A DNA stretch of 43,166 nt. Origin: Acetanaerobacterium elongatum. GTDB lineage: Bacteria > Bacillota > Clostridia > Oscillospirales > Ruminococcaceae. Positions 33,345-42,035 of this stretch are shown one piece after another. How positions within the stretch are numbered: position 1 is the first letter of the stretch; every line of letters begins with the position of its first letter. The DNA lies in contig NZ_FNID01000025.1 of assembly GCF_900103835.1 (NCBI RefSeq), positions 1 through 43,166 on the forward strand, written 5' to 3'. The notes below the pieces were generated by a model that was not told the origin of the DNA, did not search any database, and saw only the letters and a program-made list of their open reading frames with translations. Made by a program: the position numbers and the translations under genes.

Positions 33345-34097
33345 ATGGAAGCTTTGAATATACTCTGGCGCAACCAGAAATGGCGTCTGCAAAACCCCGC
33401 AACACTCATTATGACGAGCATACAGCCGTTGTTCTGGCTGCTGCTGTTCAGTACCATGTTTGGATCGAAGGCAGTAGCAGGCGGCGGTCAAAACTATACG
33501 GCATTCTCGCTGCCGGGTATTCTGGTGATGCTGGTGCTTACCAGTGCCGGTATCAGTGGTATTGCAAACTATTCGATGAAAACCGGCGGCATCTATTACC
33601 GGGTTTACATCTCGCCGGTTAAGCGCAGCTCGATTGTGCTGGGGCATATCCTGGATGTTGCCGTGGCGGCGTTTGTCTCGATAGCGATACTGTCGGCTTT
33701 GTCACTCCTGCTGGGTGCAACCGTAGCGTCGGGCATAGCGGGGGTCTTGCTGATTATCTTACTGCTTGTACTGACCATCGCTTTTGTGGCGGGGCTCTCC
33801 TATGCCATCAGCTTTTTGTTTCGCGATGAAAACCCGTTCATCGCGCTGGTGAATACCTTTGTAATGCCGCTGTTCTTTGTAAGCACCGCACTAATGCCGT
33901 ACGATCAGGTTCCCGGTGGGTTTAAGATTGCGGTACTGATAAACCCGTTTACCCATGTTATCAACAGCCTGAGAAACCTGATGCTGAATGCAACACCCGA
34001 CTGGGGCCTATACCTGCTTGCCGCGGGCTTAATGGCTGCTTTAACTGTTCTTAGCTTTCTGCTTGCCGTTCGCTGCCTGCAGAAGGATGAAAAATAA
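33345..34097 (+). CDS. ABC-2 type exporter, permease
   Basis: This 250-residue membrane protein has about six helices (TLIMTSIQPLFWLLLFSTMFG, SLPGILVMLVLTSAGISGI, VAVAAFVSIAILSALSLLLGA, LLIILLLVLTIAFVAGLSYAISFLF, GLYLLAAGLMAALTVLSFLLAV). It belongs to the DrrB/ABC-2 family. The loop GGIYYRVYISPVKRSSIVLGH matches the coupling region. It forms the membrane part of the MerR-controlled exporter, likely for a hydrophobic drug or peptide. Confidence 0.92.
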   Translation: MEALNILWRNQKWRLQNPATLIMTSIQPLFWLLLFSTMFGSKAVAGGGQNYTAFSLPGILVMLVLTSAGISGIANYSMKTGGIYYRVYISPVKRSSIVLGHILDVAVAAFVSIAILSALSLLLGATVASGIAGVLLIILLLVLTIAFVAGLSYAISFLFRDENPFIALVNTFVMPLFFVSTALMPYDQVPGGFKIAVLINPFTHVINSLRNLMLNATPDWGLYLLAAGLMAALTVLSFLLAVRCLQKDEK

Positions 34098-34127
34098 AGA
34101 AGTTCCTGCTGAGGCCGGGTATAGAAA

Positions 34128-34162
34128 CAGGGCCGGAGTAATGTCCGACCCTGCACTTTTTA
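34128..34162 (+). terminator. Terminator of the exporter operon
   Basis: The stem CAGGGCCGGA / TCCGACCCTG with one mismatch, then CACTTTTTAT. Confidence 0.7.
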
Positions 34163-34186
34163 TCGGGGATGGAAGATTCAGATGGA

Positions 34187-34948
34187 TTAGTGTGCCTCTT
34201 CGGCAATCAACCGCTCAATGGCGCCGATAGCTATTTTGATTGCCTGCTCGGTATCGTGTACCTCCGGATTCGGAAGCCCCGCAGCCGCGCGCTCCTGATT
34301 CCAGATGCAGTGCAGCACTGCGCCGGCCCGTACGCCAAGGGTTGCGGCAACACAGAAGATGGCGGCGCACTCCATCTCCGATGCCAAGCACCCACCGGCT
34401 TTCCAGGCCTCCCACTTGCTTTGCAGCTCATACCCAACTGGCATACGCTGGGGGGAGTGCTGACCGTAAAAGGAATCCTTGCTCTGCGTAACACCGGTGT
34501 GATAGCGCAACCCCAAGCCTTCTGCGGCCCCCACCAGCGCGGATACCACGTTAAAATCCGCTGCGGCGGGGAATTCAATGGGCAGGTACTCTCTGGAAGT
34601 ACCCTCCATACGGATTGCTGCGGTGGCGATAACCGCATCGCCCGAGAGCACGTCGGTTTGCATACCGCCGCAGGTGCCCACGCGAATGAAGGTTTTTACG
34701 CCAATCTGGCAGAGCTCCTCCACCGCGATGGCGGCAGATGGCCCTCCGATACCGGTGGAGGTCACCAGCACGCGTTCACCGTTCAGGGTGCCGGCATAGG
34801 TAGTAAACTCGCGGTTCTGTGTAACCTTTTGTGGGCTTTGCAGGAATGCGGCAATCTTCTCCACCCGGCCGGGGTCACCGGGCAGTATGGCATAGGCGGC
34901 GCCGTCGGCCTTGGTAAGGGCAAGGTGAAACAGTTTTTCTTCATTCAC
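34187..34948 (-). CDS. udp: Uridine phosphorylase family nucleoside phosphorylase
   Basis: This 253-residue enzyme has the same length as E. coli Udp and aligns along its whole span. Shared blocks are FHLALTK, LPGDPGRVEKIAAFL, REFTTYAG, STGIGGPSAAIAVEEL, RVGTCGGMQ, EFPAAADF and SEMECAAI. It splits uridine (and possibly thymidine or related nucleosides) with phosphate to give ribose-1-phosphate and base. The GTG at 34948 fits the family start, with AAAGGG upstream; the longer frame to 34993 adds 15 residues with no family match. The nearby PRPP synthetase also belongs to ribose-phosphate metabolism but is a separate unit. Confidence 0.92.
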   Translation of the reverse strand: MNEEKLFHLALTKADGAAYAILPGDPGRVEKIAAFLQSPQKVTQNREFTTYAGTLNGERVLVTSTGIGGPSAAIAVEELCQIGVKTFIRVGTCGGMQTDVLSGDAVIATAAIRMEGTSREYLPIEFPAAADFNVVSALVGAAEGLGLRYHTGVTQSKDSFYGQHSPQRMPVGYELQSKWEAWKAGGCLASEMECAAIFCVAATLGVRAGAVLHCIWNQERAAAGLPNPEVHDTEQAIKIAIGAIERLIAEEAH

Positions 34949-35047
34949 GGATGAATCATCCCTTTCGCGGTTGGTGCACATTAGCCTTGACAAAAGAGCC
35001 CTATCATACCCTTACAGGGTGCGATAAGGCTCCAATATTTCTTAACA

Positions 35048-35983
35048 CTAAAACAACTTCTTTTTCACAAGGATAAAGCCGACAACAACCATGGCTACCA
35101 CCGAGAGTACTATAGGGAACCACCACAGGTTAGTAAGGGGAAGACCGGTAACGTTCATACCGTAGAAACCGCTGATAATGGAGGGAATAGCCATGACGAT
35201 AGTAATTGAGGTAAGCACCTTCATTACAATGTTGAGGTTGTTCGAGATGATGGAGGCAAATGCGTCCATCATACCCGAGAGCACGTCAGAGTAAATGCTG
35301 GACATCTCGATGGCCTGCTTGATTTCAATCAGCACATCCTCCAGCAGCTCTTTGTCGTCGTCGTACAGCTTCAAAAACCGCCCGCGCAGGATCTTCTCGA
35401 GCGTAATATCGTTGGCCTTGAGCGAGGTGGAGAAGTAAACCAGTGATTTTTCAAGCCCAAGCAGCTGGATCAGTTCCTTGTTTTTCATCGACTTATGAAG
35501 CTGCTGCTCCATCAGGTGCGAGATTTTATCAATCTGCTTTAGGTACTGCAGGTACCGGGTGGCGATGCGCAGCAGCAGGGTGAACAGAAAGCGAGTGCGC
35601 AGATGGGTTTGCACATTCTTTACCATATTACCCGCGAACTCAGAGAGCACGGCATTTTCTTTAAGGGATATGGTATAAATTACCTTGTCGGCGATAATAA
35701 TGCCTATAGGCATGGTTGTATACAGGATGGTGTTTTCACTCTGCTTTTCAGCAACGGGTACGTCTATAATAACTAGAGTCTGGTCGTCTTCCGATTCAAT
35801 ACGGGAGGTCTCTTCTTCATCCAGCGAGCTGCGCACAAAGCCGTTATCCAGCTTTAAGGTGTCAACCAGATACGAAATCTCCTTCTCGTCGGGGCTTACT
35901 ACATTCACCCAGCAGCCTTCCGCAATGGTATCAAGCTGCTCAAGACGGTTGTTTTCTGTTTTGAAAAATGTGATCAAAAACAT
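35048..35983 (-). CDS. corA: CorA-family divalent metal channel
   Basis: This 311-residue Mg2+ (or Co2+/Ni2+) channel has a large cytoplasmic alpha/beta domain and long helices (IDKISHLMEQQLHKSMKNKELIQL). Two C-terminal transmembrane helices surround the diagnostic GMN pore motif in FYGMNVTGL, and the tail VKKKLF is basic. The ATG at 35983 is chosen by family length; the TTG at 35977 is an alternative, better spaced from GGGAG. The mRNA has a leader of about 230 nt with extensive base pairing and a likely terminator (see 35984-36212), so metal-responsive control is plausible. Confidence 0.93.
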   Translation of the reverse strand: MFLITFFKTENNRLEQLDTIAEGCWVNVVSPDEKEISYLVDTLKLDNGFVRSSLDEEETSRIESEDDQTLVIIDVPVAEKQSENTILYTTMPIGIIIADKVIYTISLKENAVLSEFAGNMVKNVQTHLRTRFLFTLLLRIATRYLQYLKQIDKISHLMEQQLHKSMKNKELIQLLGLEKSLVYFSTSLKANDITLEKILRGRFLKLYDDDKELLEDVLIEIKQAIEMSSIYSDVLSGMMDAFASIISNNLNIVMKVLTSITIVMAIPSIISGFYGMNVTGLPLTNLWWFPIVLSVVAMVVVGFILVKKKLF

Positions 35984-36212
35984 CACTCCCAAACTGCGGG
36001 GACAAAACAGCGGCAGGCGCTGCAAGAATCCGCCGCGTAATAGATTTGCAGCAACTTCGGGGATTACCGGGGTCGGGACTCACAACGCCACCTCCAGACT
36101 CGTAATAATAATCTTGCAAGGGCTGTCCACAAAGCTTAAATGCCTTAGCGTCAGCCTTATATTGGGAGGCCTTCTAAGCAATGGCTCATACTATACCCAA
36201 TATAGCTTACTA
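35984..36212 (-). promoter_or_regulatory. Structured corA leader, candidate metal-sensing riboswitch
   Basis: The leader transcript of about 230 nt carries several helices, given here as plus-strand positions. TATATTGGG (36158-36166) pairs with CCCAATATA (36196-36204). AAGGGCTG (36118-36125) pairs with CAGCCTT (36152-36158) around a bulge. Near the gene, GCGGC (36010-36014) pairs with GCCGC (36032-36036), followed on the minus strand by TGTTTTGTC, as in a terminator. GCTGCAA (36019-36025) can instead pair with TTGCAGC (36046-36052). The last two pairings cross and exclude each other, as in an expression platform. I do not see the conserved core of the M-box Mg riboswitch, so the class is open. 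Confidence 0.55.
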
Positions 36213-36218
36213 TCATCC

Positions 36219-36246
36219 ATTATACCATAAAAAACGTCAAATACAA
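36219..36246 (-). promoter_or_regulatory. Promoter of corA
   Basis: Minus strand: TTGTAT (36246-36241), 16-nt spacer, TATAAT (36224-36219). Confidence 0.7.
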
Positions 36247-36360
36247 GAGGTACGGCTATAAATTAGGCGCGTAATTGCGATAAGCGTTGGCTAGCACCGC
36301 TAGTTGCCCGTAACAAACGAATACAAGCGGTAAACGGGGTAGACTGGTGAATATAAAGCG

Positions 36361-36408
36361 CAAAATGTGCACCGGCATGAATTGTAAATTTAATTCCAGC
36401 GCATTTTG
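36361..36408. repeat. Inverted repeat in the corA-prs gap
   Basis: CAAAATGTGC near 36361 pairs with GCGCATTTTG near 36399-36408, and GAATT/AATTC lies nested inside. The region from 36250 to 36455 has no credible gene; the reading frames are antisense shadows of prs. Function is unknown. Confidence 0.35.
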
Positions 36409-36455
36409 TATAGTCTCGCGTAGGATTTCCTGTGTATTTTCTATGCAACTGTTTG

Positions 36456-36484
36456 TTGACAACCAAGTAAATGCTGTGTAAAAT
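36456..36484 (+). promoter_or_regulatory. Promoter of prs
   Basis: TTGACA (36456-36461), 17-nt spacer, TAAAAT (36479-36484). The leader is about 100 nt. Confidence 0.75.
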
Positions 36485-36594
36485 TTATTTAGCGGCAATA
36501 ATGTACATAAATCAGCAAAAATACACAAGCTTTTGTGGTTGCAAAAGATGTCGTATACAAAATGAATACTATGCGTCTGGGAGGTTAATGGTTG

Positions 36595-37788
36595 ATGGAT
36601 TACATTGACTGTCACGAGTGCAAGGTAGTTGATATCCCTGTCGGTACCCTTGGTATTATCGGGATGAGAGGCTGCGAGGAGATTACCGATAGAGTTGACA
36701 ACTACCTTACCCAATGGAGGCTGGAAAGGCACAACATCCAAAACCCCGATATCGAGGTGCCGGGTTACCTGTTGGACAGCTTTAAAATCGGAACAGTTTG
36801 CCCAAGATTCGGAACAGGCGAAGCCAAGGGCTTAATCAAGCAATCCATCCGCGGGCACGATCTCTATATCATTGCCGATGTCTTTAACTACGGTGTTGAG
36901 TACACGATGTACGGAAGAAACGTTCCCATGAGCCCTGACGATCATTTTCAAGATCTCAAGCGTATTATCGCCGCGGCAGGCGGCAAGGCCAGACGCATTA
37001 CTGTTATTATGCCCATGCTCTACGAGGGCAGACAGCACCGCAGAACCTCCCGCGAATCGCTGGATTGTGCGCTGATGCTGCAGGAACTTACTTCGATGGG
37101 TGTTGACAACATCATCACCTTTGATGCGCATGATGCTAGGGTGCACAACGCCATCCCGCTGCACGGCTTTGATAATATTCACCCCACCTATCAGTTTTTA
37201 AAGGCCATGGTTAACCATGTGGACGATATCGCCTTCGACAAAGACAAGCTGATGATTATCTCTCCCGACGAGGGCGGCATGGGCCGATGCATCTACTATT
37301 CCTCTATCCTAGGCGTAGACCTTGGCATGTTCTATAAGCGCCGCGATTACGCAACCATCGTGCAGGGCAGAAACCCCATTGTGGCACATGAATTCTTAGG
37401 CTCCAACGTTGAGGGCAAGGACTTAATTATTATCGACGATATGATTTCCTCCGGTGATTCGGTGCTGGATATTGCCGCAAAGCTGAAGGAGAAAAAGGCA
37501 AAGAGGATTTTCATCTGCGTTTCGTTCGGCCTGTTCTGCGAAGGGCTTGCCAACTTTGATAAAGCCTACGCCGACGGCATTATCGACAAGGTGTTCACCA
37601 CCAACCTGGTCTACCGCCCCGAGGAGCTGCGGCAGCGCCCATGGTATCAGGAAGTGGATATGGCAAAGTATATGGCGCTTATAATCGATAAGCTCAACTA
37701 CGACCAGTCCATCAGCGAACTGCTCAACCCCGCGCAGCGTATTGCAGCATTAATGAATCGGGTAAACGAGAAAAATAATAAAAAATAG
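36595..37788 (+). CDS. prs: Ribose-phosphate pyrophosphokinase, long form
   Basis: It makes PRPP from ribose-5-phosphate and ATP. At 397 residues it is about 80 longer than standard Prs (about 315). Recognisable motifs are MLYEGRQHRRTSRESLDCA, ITFDAHDARVHNAIPL, IISPDEGGMGR, and the PRPP loop IIIDDMISSGDSVLD. The N-terminal segment (IPVGTLGIIGMRGCEEITDRVDNYL...) differs from classic Prs. This longer type is common in gut Clostridia. ATG 36595 is chosen with GGGAGGT 9 nt upstream; the TTG at 36592 is adjacent and in frame. Confidence 0.9.
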   Translation: MDYIDCHECKVVDIPVGTLGIIGMRGCEEITDRVDNYLTQWRLERHNIQNPDIEVPGYLLDSFKIGTVCPRFGTGEAKGLIKQSIRGHDLYIIADVFNYGVEYTMYGRNVPMSPDDHFQDLKRIIAAAGGKARRITVIMPMLYEGRQHRRTSRESLDCALMLQELTSMGVDNIITFDAHDARVHNAIPLHGFDNIHPTYQFLKAMVNHVDDIAFDKDKLMIISPDEGGMGRCIYYSSILGVDLGMFYKRRDYATIVQGRNPIVAHEFLGSNVEGKDLIIIDDMISSGDSVLDIAAKLKEKKAKRIFICVSFGLFCEGLANFDKAYADGIIDKVFTTNLVYRPEELRQRPWYQEVDMAKYMALIIDKLNYDQSISELLNPAQRIAALMNRVNEKNNKK

Positions 37789-37810
37789 ACTAATTTAATA
37801 TATTTTTATA

Positions 37811-37841
37811 AAAACGCTGGAATTTTTTATTCCGGCGTTTT
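37811..37841 (+). terminator. Terminator of prs
   Basis: The stem AAAACGCTGGAA / TTCCGGCGTTTT (one G-U) ending in TTTTATT. Confidence 0.85.
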
Positions 37842-37898
37842 ATTATAGTATTAATCAGCTCGGGCTAACCGTTACATAAATGAAAGGACTGAATCATC

Positions 37899-38294
37899 AT
37901 GCAATCATGGAACGACAGCTTAAAGATCGGGGTACCACACATCGACGAGCAGCACAAGGCCCTTTTTGCGGCAATGGAGGCACTTTATGCAGCCTGTAGT
38001 GCAGGGAAGGGCAGAGCCGAGGTTATTAAGACAATTGATTTTCTGGAGGATTACACTGTAAAGCATTTTACCGAGGAGCAGGAGATTCAAAAGAAATCGG
38101 GCTACCCCAAATGTGTGGAGCATAAAAAGCTTCACGATGATTTTATAGTGCAGGTTAAGGCAATTAAGAAGGATATCGCTGATAACGGCGCTACCATTCT
38201 TTCGGTTTCAAAGCTGAACTCTCTGCTTTCCGGCTGGCTGATTAACCATATCAAATATGTAGACACCGAGATTGCACAGTATGTAAATAAGTAA
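37899..38294 (+). CDS. Bacteriohemerythrin
   Basis: This 131-residue four-helix oxygen-binding protein carries a di-iron site. All ligands are present with the family spacing: His19 in HIDEQH, His56-x3-Glu60, His75-x3-His79, and His-x4-Asp in NHIKYVD. In anaerobes such proteins scavenge or sense O2 or store iron. It is a stand-alone domain, not fused to a chemoreceptor. GAAAGGA precedes the ATG. Confidence 0.95.
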   Translation: MQSWNDSLKIGVPHIDEQHKALFAAMEALYAACSAGKGRAEVIKTIDFLEDYTVKHFTEEQEIQKKSGYPKCVEHKKLHDDFIVQVKAIKKDIADNGATILSVSKLNSLLSGWLINHIKYVDTEIAQYVNK

Positions 38295-38314
38295 TTGCCC
38301 AATAACATAAAAGA

Positions 38315-38345
38315 GCCAAGCAGGTTTATGCCCGCTTGGCCCTTT
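38315..38345. terminator. Hairpin between convergent hemerythrin and DUF2804 genes
   Basis: GCCAAGC / GCTTGGC with an inner GG/CC pair. A-rich upstream and CCTTTG downstream tails suit both strands. Confidence 0.65.
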
Positions 38346-38378
38346 GTCATATCATCTAATCGGATGCAGTAGTACTTA

Positions 38379-39413
38379 CTACCAACGGTTCTTCACCTTT
38401 TCGGCAAAGCCAAGGAAGTTCTGCAGCTTTATGGTCCTGCCGTCATCCAGTACTGCGGTGCCGGAGAAACGGCCGAAAACCTGATGCTGGTCGGAGCATA
38501 GGAGTAAAAGGTTTGTGCAGGAGGCACGGTCAAGAATCGGGGAAAAGGTCATCAAAAATCTTCCGTCGCTGGAGCCGAACGTCCAGGTAGAAAGAAAATC
38601 ATCCTGCCCGGTACCGTCCTTCGGGATATTGAACAGTACCTGGTCCAGCTTATGAGCTTTGCCACCGTAAAAAAGCATATTCTCACTGGCGGCAGAGGTA
38701 TCGCCGAAGCCGTACCCCAGATTAAAGCCAAACGGTACGCCGTTTAGCTGCCCGGAAGCGCTGCCCCAGTACCAGGTGTTGGAGTAGGTCCATACTCCAC
38801 GCCCCCAATCCAGCGTACCGAAGGAGGTATCGGGGGAAAAGGTATAGGTTTTGCCCTCAAACTCCGCTTTTCCTGCAGCACGCATGCAGTTGATCTTTTG
38901 ATTATAATAAAAAGCCGTCTTCTTTTTGGCGAAAGGTGTGGCAATGACCATCGATTCTTCCGGCTCTTCGGTTAGCTTAAAATCTGCCGTAAACGGGCTG
39001 CCGTTTTTAAAGTCTTTGAAACTGCAGCTCAAATAACGCCCTTCGGGTGTAATCTCGAATGAAATATGACATTTCTTATGCTCGAACAGAACATTACCGG
39101 TTTTGGAGGTTTCAGGCATACGCAGCTTACCCATGGGAAAGGCGGTTAAAACCGTTGCCGTATGGTGCTTTGCGGTGTCAAATTCCAGCAGGCTGGCGCT
39201 GGCAAGCCCCATGTAGCCGTTATCGGCTACGGTAAGGGCCACTGCATAATGGTTATTGGTAATCAGGTAGTAATCCCATTCCTTAATGCGCAGCTTACCG
39301 GCCTTGATAGAATTTCGGCTGTACTCAGGTAACAGCTTTTTGGCATAACCCCGTACATTAAGAATGCCTTTCTCGTTCAAAAGAGGGCCTGCGGATGTAA
39401 TCTCGGTCTGCAT
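38379..39413 (-). CDS. DUF2804 family protein
   Basis: This 344-residue protein matches the DUF2804 pattern: TEITSAGPLLNEKGILNVRGYAKKLLPEYSRNSI..., KEWDYYLITNNHYAVALTVADNGYMG, then DWGRGVWTYSNTWYWGSASG. It is beta-rich and distantly like lipocalin/AttH-type sheets; no enzyme activity is established for the family. There is no signal peptide. The ATG at 39413 has AAAGGGGA upstream; the frame back to 39443 overlaps that site. It is a single-gene unit. Confidence 0.85.
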   Translation of the reverse strand: MQTEITSAGPLLNEKGILNVRGYAKKLLPEYSRNSIKAGKLRIKEWDYYLITNNHYAVALTVADNGYMGLASASLLEFDTAKHHTATVLTAFPMGKLRMPETSKTGNVLFEHKKCHISFEITPEGRYLSCSFKDFKNGSPFTADFKLTEEPEESMVIATPFAKKKTAFYYNQKINCMRAAGKAEFEGKTYTFSPDTSFGTLDWGRGVWTYSNTWYWGSASGQLNGVPFGFNLGYGFGDTSAASENMLFYGGKAHKLDQVLFNIPKDGTGQDDFLSTWTFGSSDGRFLMTFSPILDRASCTNLLLLCSDQHQVFGRFSGTAVLDDGRTIKLQNFLGFAEKVKNRW

Positions 39414-39481
39414 GGTGAATCCCCTTTCTTTTCTGCAATTCAAGCTTTCCTTTCATCTTACGGAACTATTTACCTATTACA

Positions 39482-39509
39482 ATTATAGCATAATATTGAC
39501 AGTATTCAA
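39482..39509 (-). promoter_or_regulatory. Promoter of the DUF2804 gene
   Basis: Minus strand: TTGAAT (39509-39504), 16-nt spacer, TATAAT (39487-39482). Confidence 0.6.
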
Positions 39510-39621
39510 TCATATTGTTAAATATTTTTATATATAATAATAGAATTTGTTGTTATTTTGTTGAAAAACTCTTTTGAGAAAAGCAATTTGCATCTGCCGG
39601 TAACCCCAATTTGCATCCGTT

Positions 39622-40386
39622 TTAATTTAAAAGAAAATCCTTCGCCTTCATAATAAATTCCTCTTTACACCCTAACATTGCGGGATGCCTTCCCCCTTCA
39701 AATATATGCAGCTCTCCGCTGCCTATTTCTTTAATTAGACTAGCGAATGTCTTCTCGTAGAAATTCGGGTCAATCAGTTTCGCATATTCATCCTCCTTAC
39801 AGCCTGTGAATAATATCGGTATATGCAGTTTGCTTAAAGGCTTATGGTAAAAACTCCCGATATTTTTTGCATGACGAAGAATTGCTGCGGTGTCGTTATC
39901 TACAACGCCTTCCCAATCCTCGCCATGCATTGCACGGTAAAATGCCTTCCCGTTTCCATCTTGCTTTGAAAGCCGTCTTTCTTCAGCAATATTTTCAACG
40001 AGTTCTTTTAAAGGAGCCTTGCCCTCAAAGCTGTCTGCAATCACCTTATGAACCAGATCGGGCCGCTCTAAGGCAACATTGATGGCAACTATCGCCCCAC
40101 CGCTGCTGCCAATCAGATTAACGTTCTTATAGTGCTTTTGCTCTAAAAGCGCGATTACCTGCAGCGCTTCGTCAAACCATAAATCGGCTGCCAATTCATC
40201 CACTCTCTCCGATTTTCCATGCCCTAAGAAGTCTAATAGCACTACTTTAAAATCTGTTGCAAGGGGTTCAATAGCATCCTGAAACATCTTGGAAGAAGCA
40301 GTGTTGCCGTGTAGTAACAGCAGCGGCGTGCCGTTTCCGTACTCTTCGTAATAACAGGCTTTTTCTTTATATATAAAGTATGACAT
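39622..40386 (-). CDS. Alpha/beta-hydrolase
   Basis: This 254-residue cytoplasmic hydrolase has the oxyanion HGNTASS loop (from residue 26) and the nucleophile elbow GSSGG with Ser95. An acidic residue is likely near GCKEDEYAKLIDP, and the catalytic His is in GGRHPAML. The substrate is unknown; esterase or lactonase activity is typical. Its start lies 18 nt downstream of the ABC-F gene with its own GGAGG, so the two are almost certainly cotranscribed. It would share the antibiotic-type attenuator of that gene. Confidence 0.9.
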   Translation of the reverse strand: MSYFIYKEKACYYEEYGNGTPLLLLHGNTASSKMFQDAIEPLATDFKVVLLDFLGHGKSERVDELAADLWFDEALQVIALLEQKHYKNVNLIGSSGGAIVAINVALERPDLVHKVIADSFEGKAPLKELVENIAEERRLSKQDGNGKAFYRAMHGEDWEGVVDNDTAAILRHAKNIGSFYHKPLSKLHIPILFTGCKEDEYAKLIDPNFYEKTFASLIKEIGSGELHIFEGGRHPAMLGCKEEFIMKAKDFLLN

Positions 40387-40404
40387 ATCGTACCTCCAAC
40401 CACC

Positions 40405-42003
40405 TTAAATACTTTTGTTTAACAAAATTGATTGTGTTGCAATTTTATCGCAGAAAACCTGATCGTGCTCAACAAAAGGCATGGTAGGCTGATATTCCAG
40501 CAGCAGATTTTCAACTTGTACGCGGGAAAGAAGATCAATAAAATTGAGCGGTTCGTCCCAGATATACAGGTGAGCGGGGCGGCAGAGGCTGGCTGCCAGC
40601 AGTACCTTCTTCTTTTGCCCGCCGCTGTAGGCAGACAGTTCCTTTTCAAACTGCTCGCGGGTAAAATCCAGCTTGCGCAGGATGGTCATGAACAGGCTTT
40701 CGTCAATACCCTGTGCCTGTGCGTATTCCCGCAGCCCACCATGTAAAAACGAGGCATCCTGCGGCATGTAGGAGAGGGTTAAGCCGCTCGCGGTTTGTAA
40801 TTGCCCCGTATGGGGAATAGCATCGCCCAGCAGAAGCTTAATCAGGCTGGTTTTGCCGCTGCCGTTTGTGCCGGTAAGCACTGCACGGTCACCTGCATTA
40901 ATGGTAAAGCCGAGCGGTTGAAAGAGCGGCCCGCTGCCGTAGTCAATGGTCAGATTGTTTGCTTCCACCAGCCGCTGCGCATGATGCCTGAGCACCGTAA
41001 GCTTTAGGGGTTCAGATTTCTCCAGGTTTTTGAGCAGCTGTGATTTCTCTTCGATTGCGTCCGCGCGCCGAACCTCAATCGCCTTGGAACGTTTCATCAG
41101 CTTGGCGGCCTGATGCCCGATGTGGCCTCTATCGGGTTTCAGGCCGGAGGCCGGGCGTGTGTATTTTGTTTTCTCCACCTGCTCCGACCACCGCGCGGTA
41201 TTCTCAGCCGCAACGGTAAGGCGGGTAATATCGTGTGCTAGCCGCTCATTCTGGGCCTGCTCAAAGGCGTCCTGCCGGTCTTTGTTCTGCTGCCATGTGG
41301 TGTAGTTGCCCTTCTGAACCTCAATGTTACAACGGTTGATGGAGAGAACATGATCAATGCAGTGATCCAAAAACGCACGGTCGTGCGATACCAGAATAAA
41401 CCCCTTCTTCGAGGCAAGGTATTCGCTTACCGCAAGGCGCCCCTGTGCGTCTAGATGGTTGGTGGGCTCGTCGATTAACAGAAAACGATGCTTTTTTAGA
41501 AATAATGCGGCCAGCATCAGCTTGGTTTTTTCTCCGCCGCTTAAGGTATTAAACGGGCGCTGCAGCAGGCTTACATCCGCCAGAAGCTTGGAAAGCTCCC
41601 TTTCAAGCAGTTCGTTGATGATAAAGCCATCCTGTGCGGTGTACAGCTCAAGGATATCTCCGTACCGCTGCAGGTCCTGCTCGCTGCCGCTAACGGTGAG
41701 TGCCTGCATCTGAGCCTCCCATTCATCAAATGGGGCGATAATTCCGCGCGCTACGGTTAAGGCACTGCGGTTTTCATCACCTACCGAAAACGGGAAGTAG
41801 TCAAACCCCACCGAGGCGGTTATCTGCCCCTGATAGGGGTAACGCCCCAGCAGCAGGTTCAAAAAGGTGGTTTTGCCCCTGCCGTTTCGCCCGATAAAGC
41901 CAAGCTTCCAGTCGGTATCTATCATAAACGAGACGTTTTCGAAGATGGTATCGGCGCTGCTGTCGTATGAAAACGTAAGATTGCTTACGCTGATTTGTGA
42001 CAT
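40405..42003 (-). CDS. ABC-F ribosomal-protection ATPase, Lsa-like
   Basis: This 532-residue soluble protein has two ABC domains in tandem and no membrane segments. Domain 1 has Walker A GRNGRGKTT, signature LSGGEKTKL and Walker B FLLIDEPTNHLD. The interdomain linker is long (WQQNKDRQDAFEQAQNERL...RPASGLKPDRGHIGHQAAKLMKR). Domain 2 has GTNGSGKTS, YSGGQKKKVL and the modified WDEPLNFIDLLSR...FVEHDQVF. These details match the Lsa branch, whose members bind the ribosomal E-site and displace lincosamides, streptogramins A and pleuromutilins. Resistance is inferred, not shown. The upstream leader has a terminator and short ORFs, as in drug-induced ABC-F genes. Confidence 0.92.
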   Translation of the reverse strand: MSQISVSNLTFSYDSSADTIFENVSFMIDTDWKLGFIGRNGRGKTTFLNLLLGRYPYQGQITASVGFDYFPFSVGDENRSALTVARGIIAPFDEWEAQMQALTVSGSEQDLQRYGDILELYTAQDGFIINELLERELSKLLADVSLLQRPFNTLSGGEKTKLMLAALFLKKHRFLLIDEPTNHLDAQGRLAVSEYLASKKGFILVSHDRAFLDHCIDHVLSINRCNIEVQKGNYTTWQQNKDRQDAFEQAQNERLAHDITRLTVAAENTARWSEQVEKTKYTRPASGLKPDRGHIGHQAAKLMKRSKAIEVRRADAIEEKSQLLKNLEKSEPLKLTVLRHHAQRLVEANNLTIDYGSGPLFQPLGFTINAGDRAVLTGTNGSGKTSLIKLLLGDAIPHTGQLQTASGLTLSYMPQDASFLHGGLREYAQAQGIDESLFMTILRKLDFTREQFEKELSAYSGGQKKKVLLAASLCRPAHLYIWDEPLNFIDLLSRVQVENLLLEYQPTMPFVEHDQVFCDKIATQSILLNKSI

Positions 42004-42035
42004 ATTATGATCATTCCTTTCTGGGAATTGTGCGG

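Noticed and set aside
34169-34954. 261-codon open frame antisense to udp
   Set aside because: It mirrors the uridine phosphorylase gene on the other strand; no recognisable domain or ribosome site.
35984-36212. Firm M-box (Mg2+) riboswitch call
   Set aside because: Gene context fits, but the conserved M-box core strings could not be aligned by eye, so only a candidate leader is reported.
36256-36741. 161-codon minus-strand frame between corA and prs
   Set aside because: It overlaps the prs promoter and start on the opposite strand, and no protein family is recognisable.
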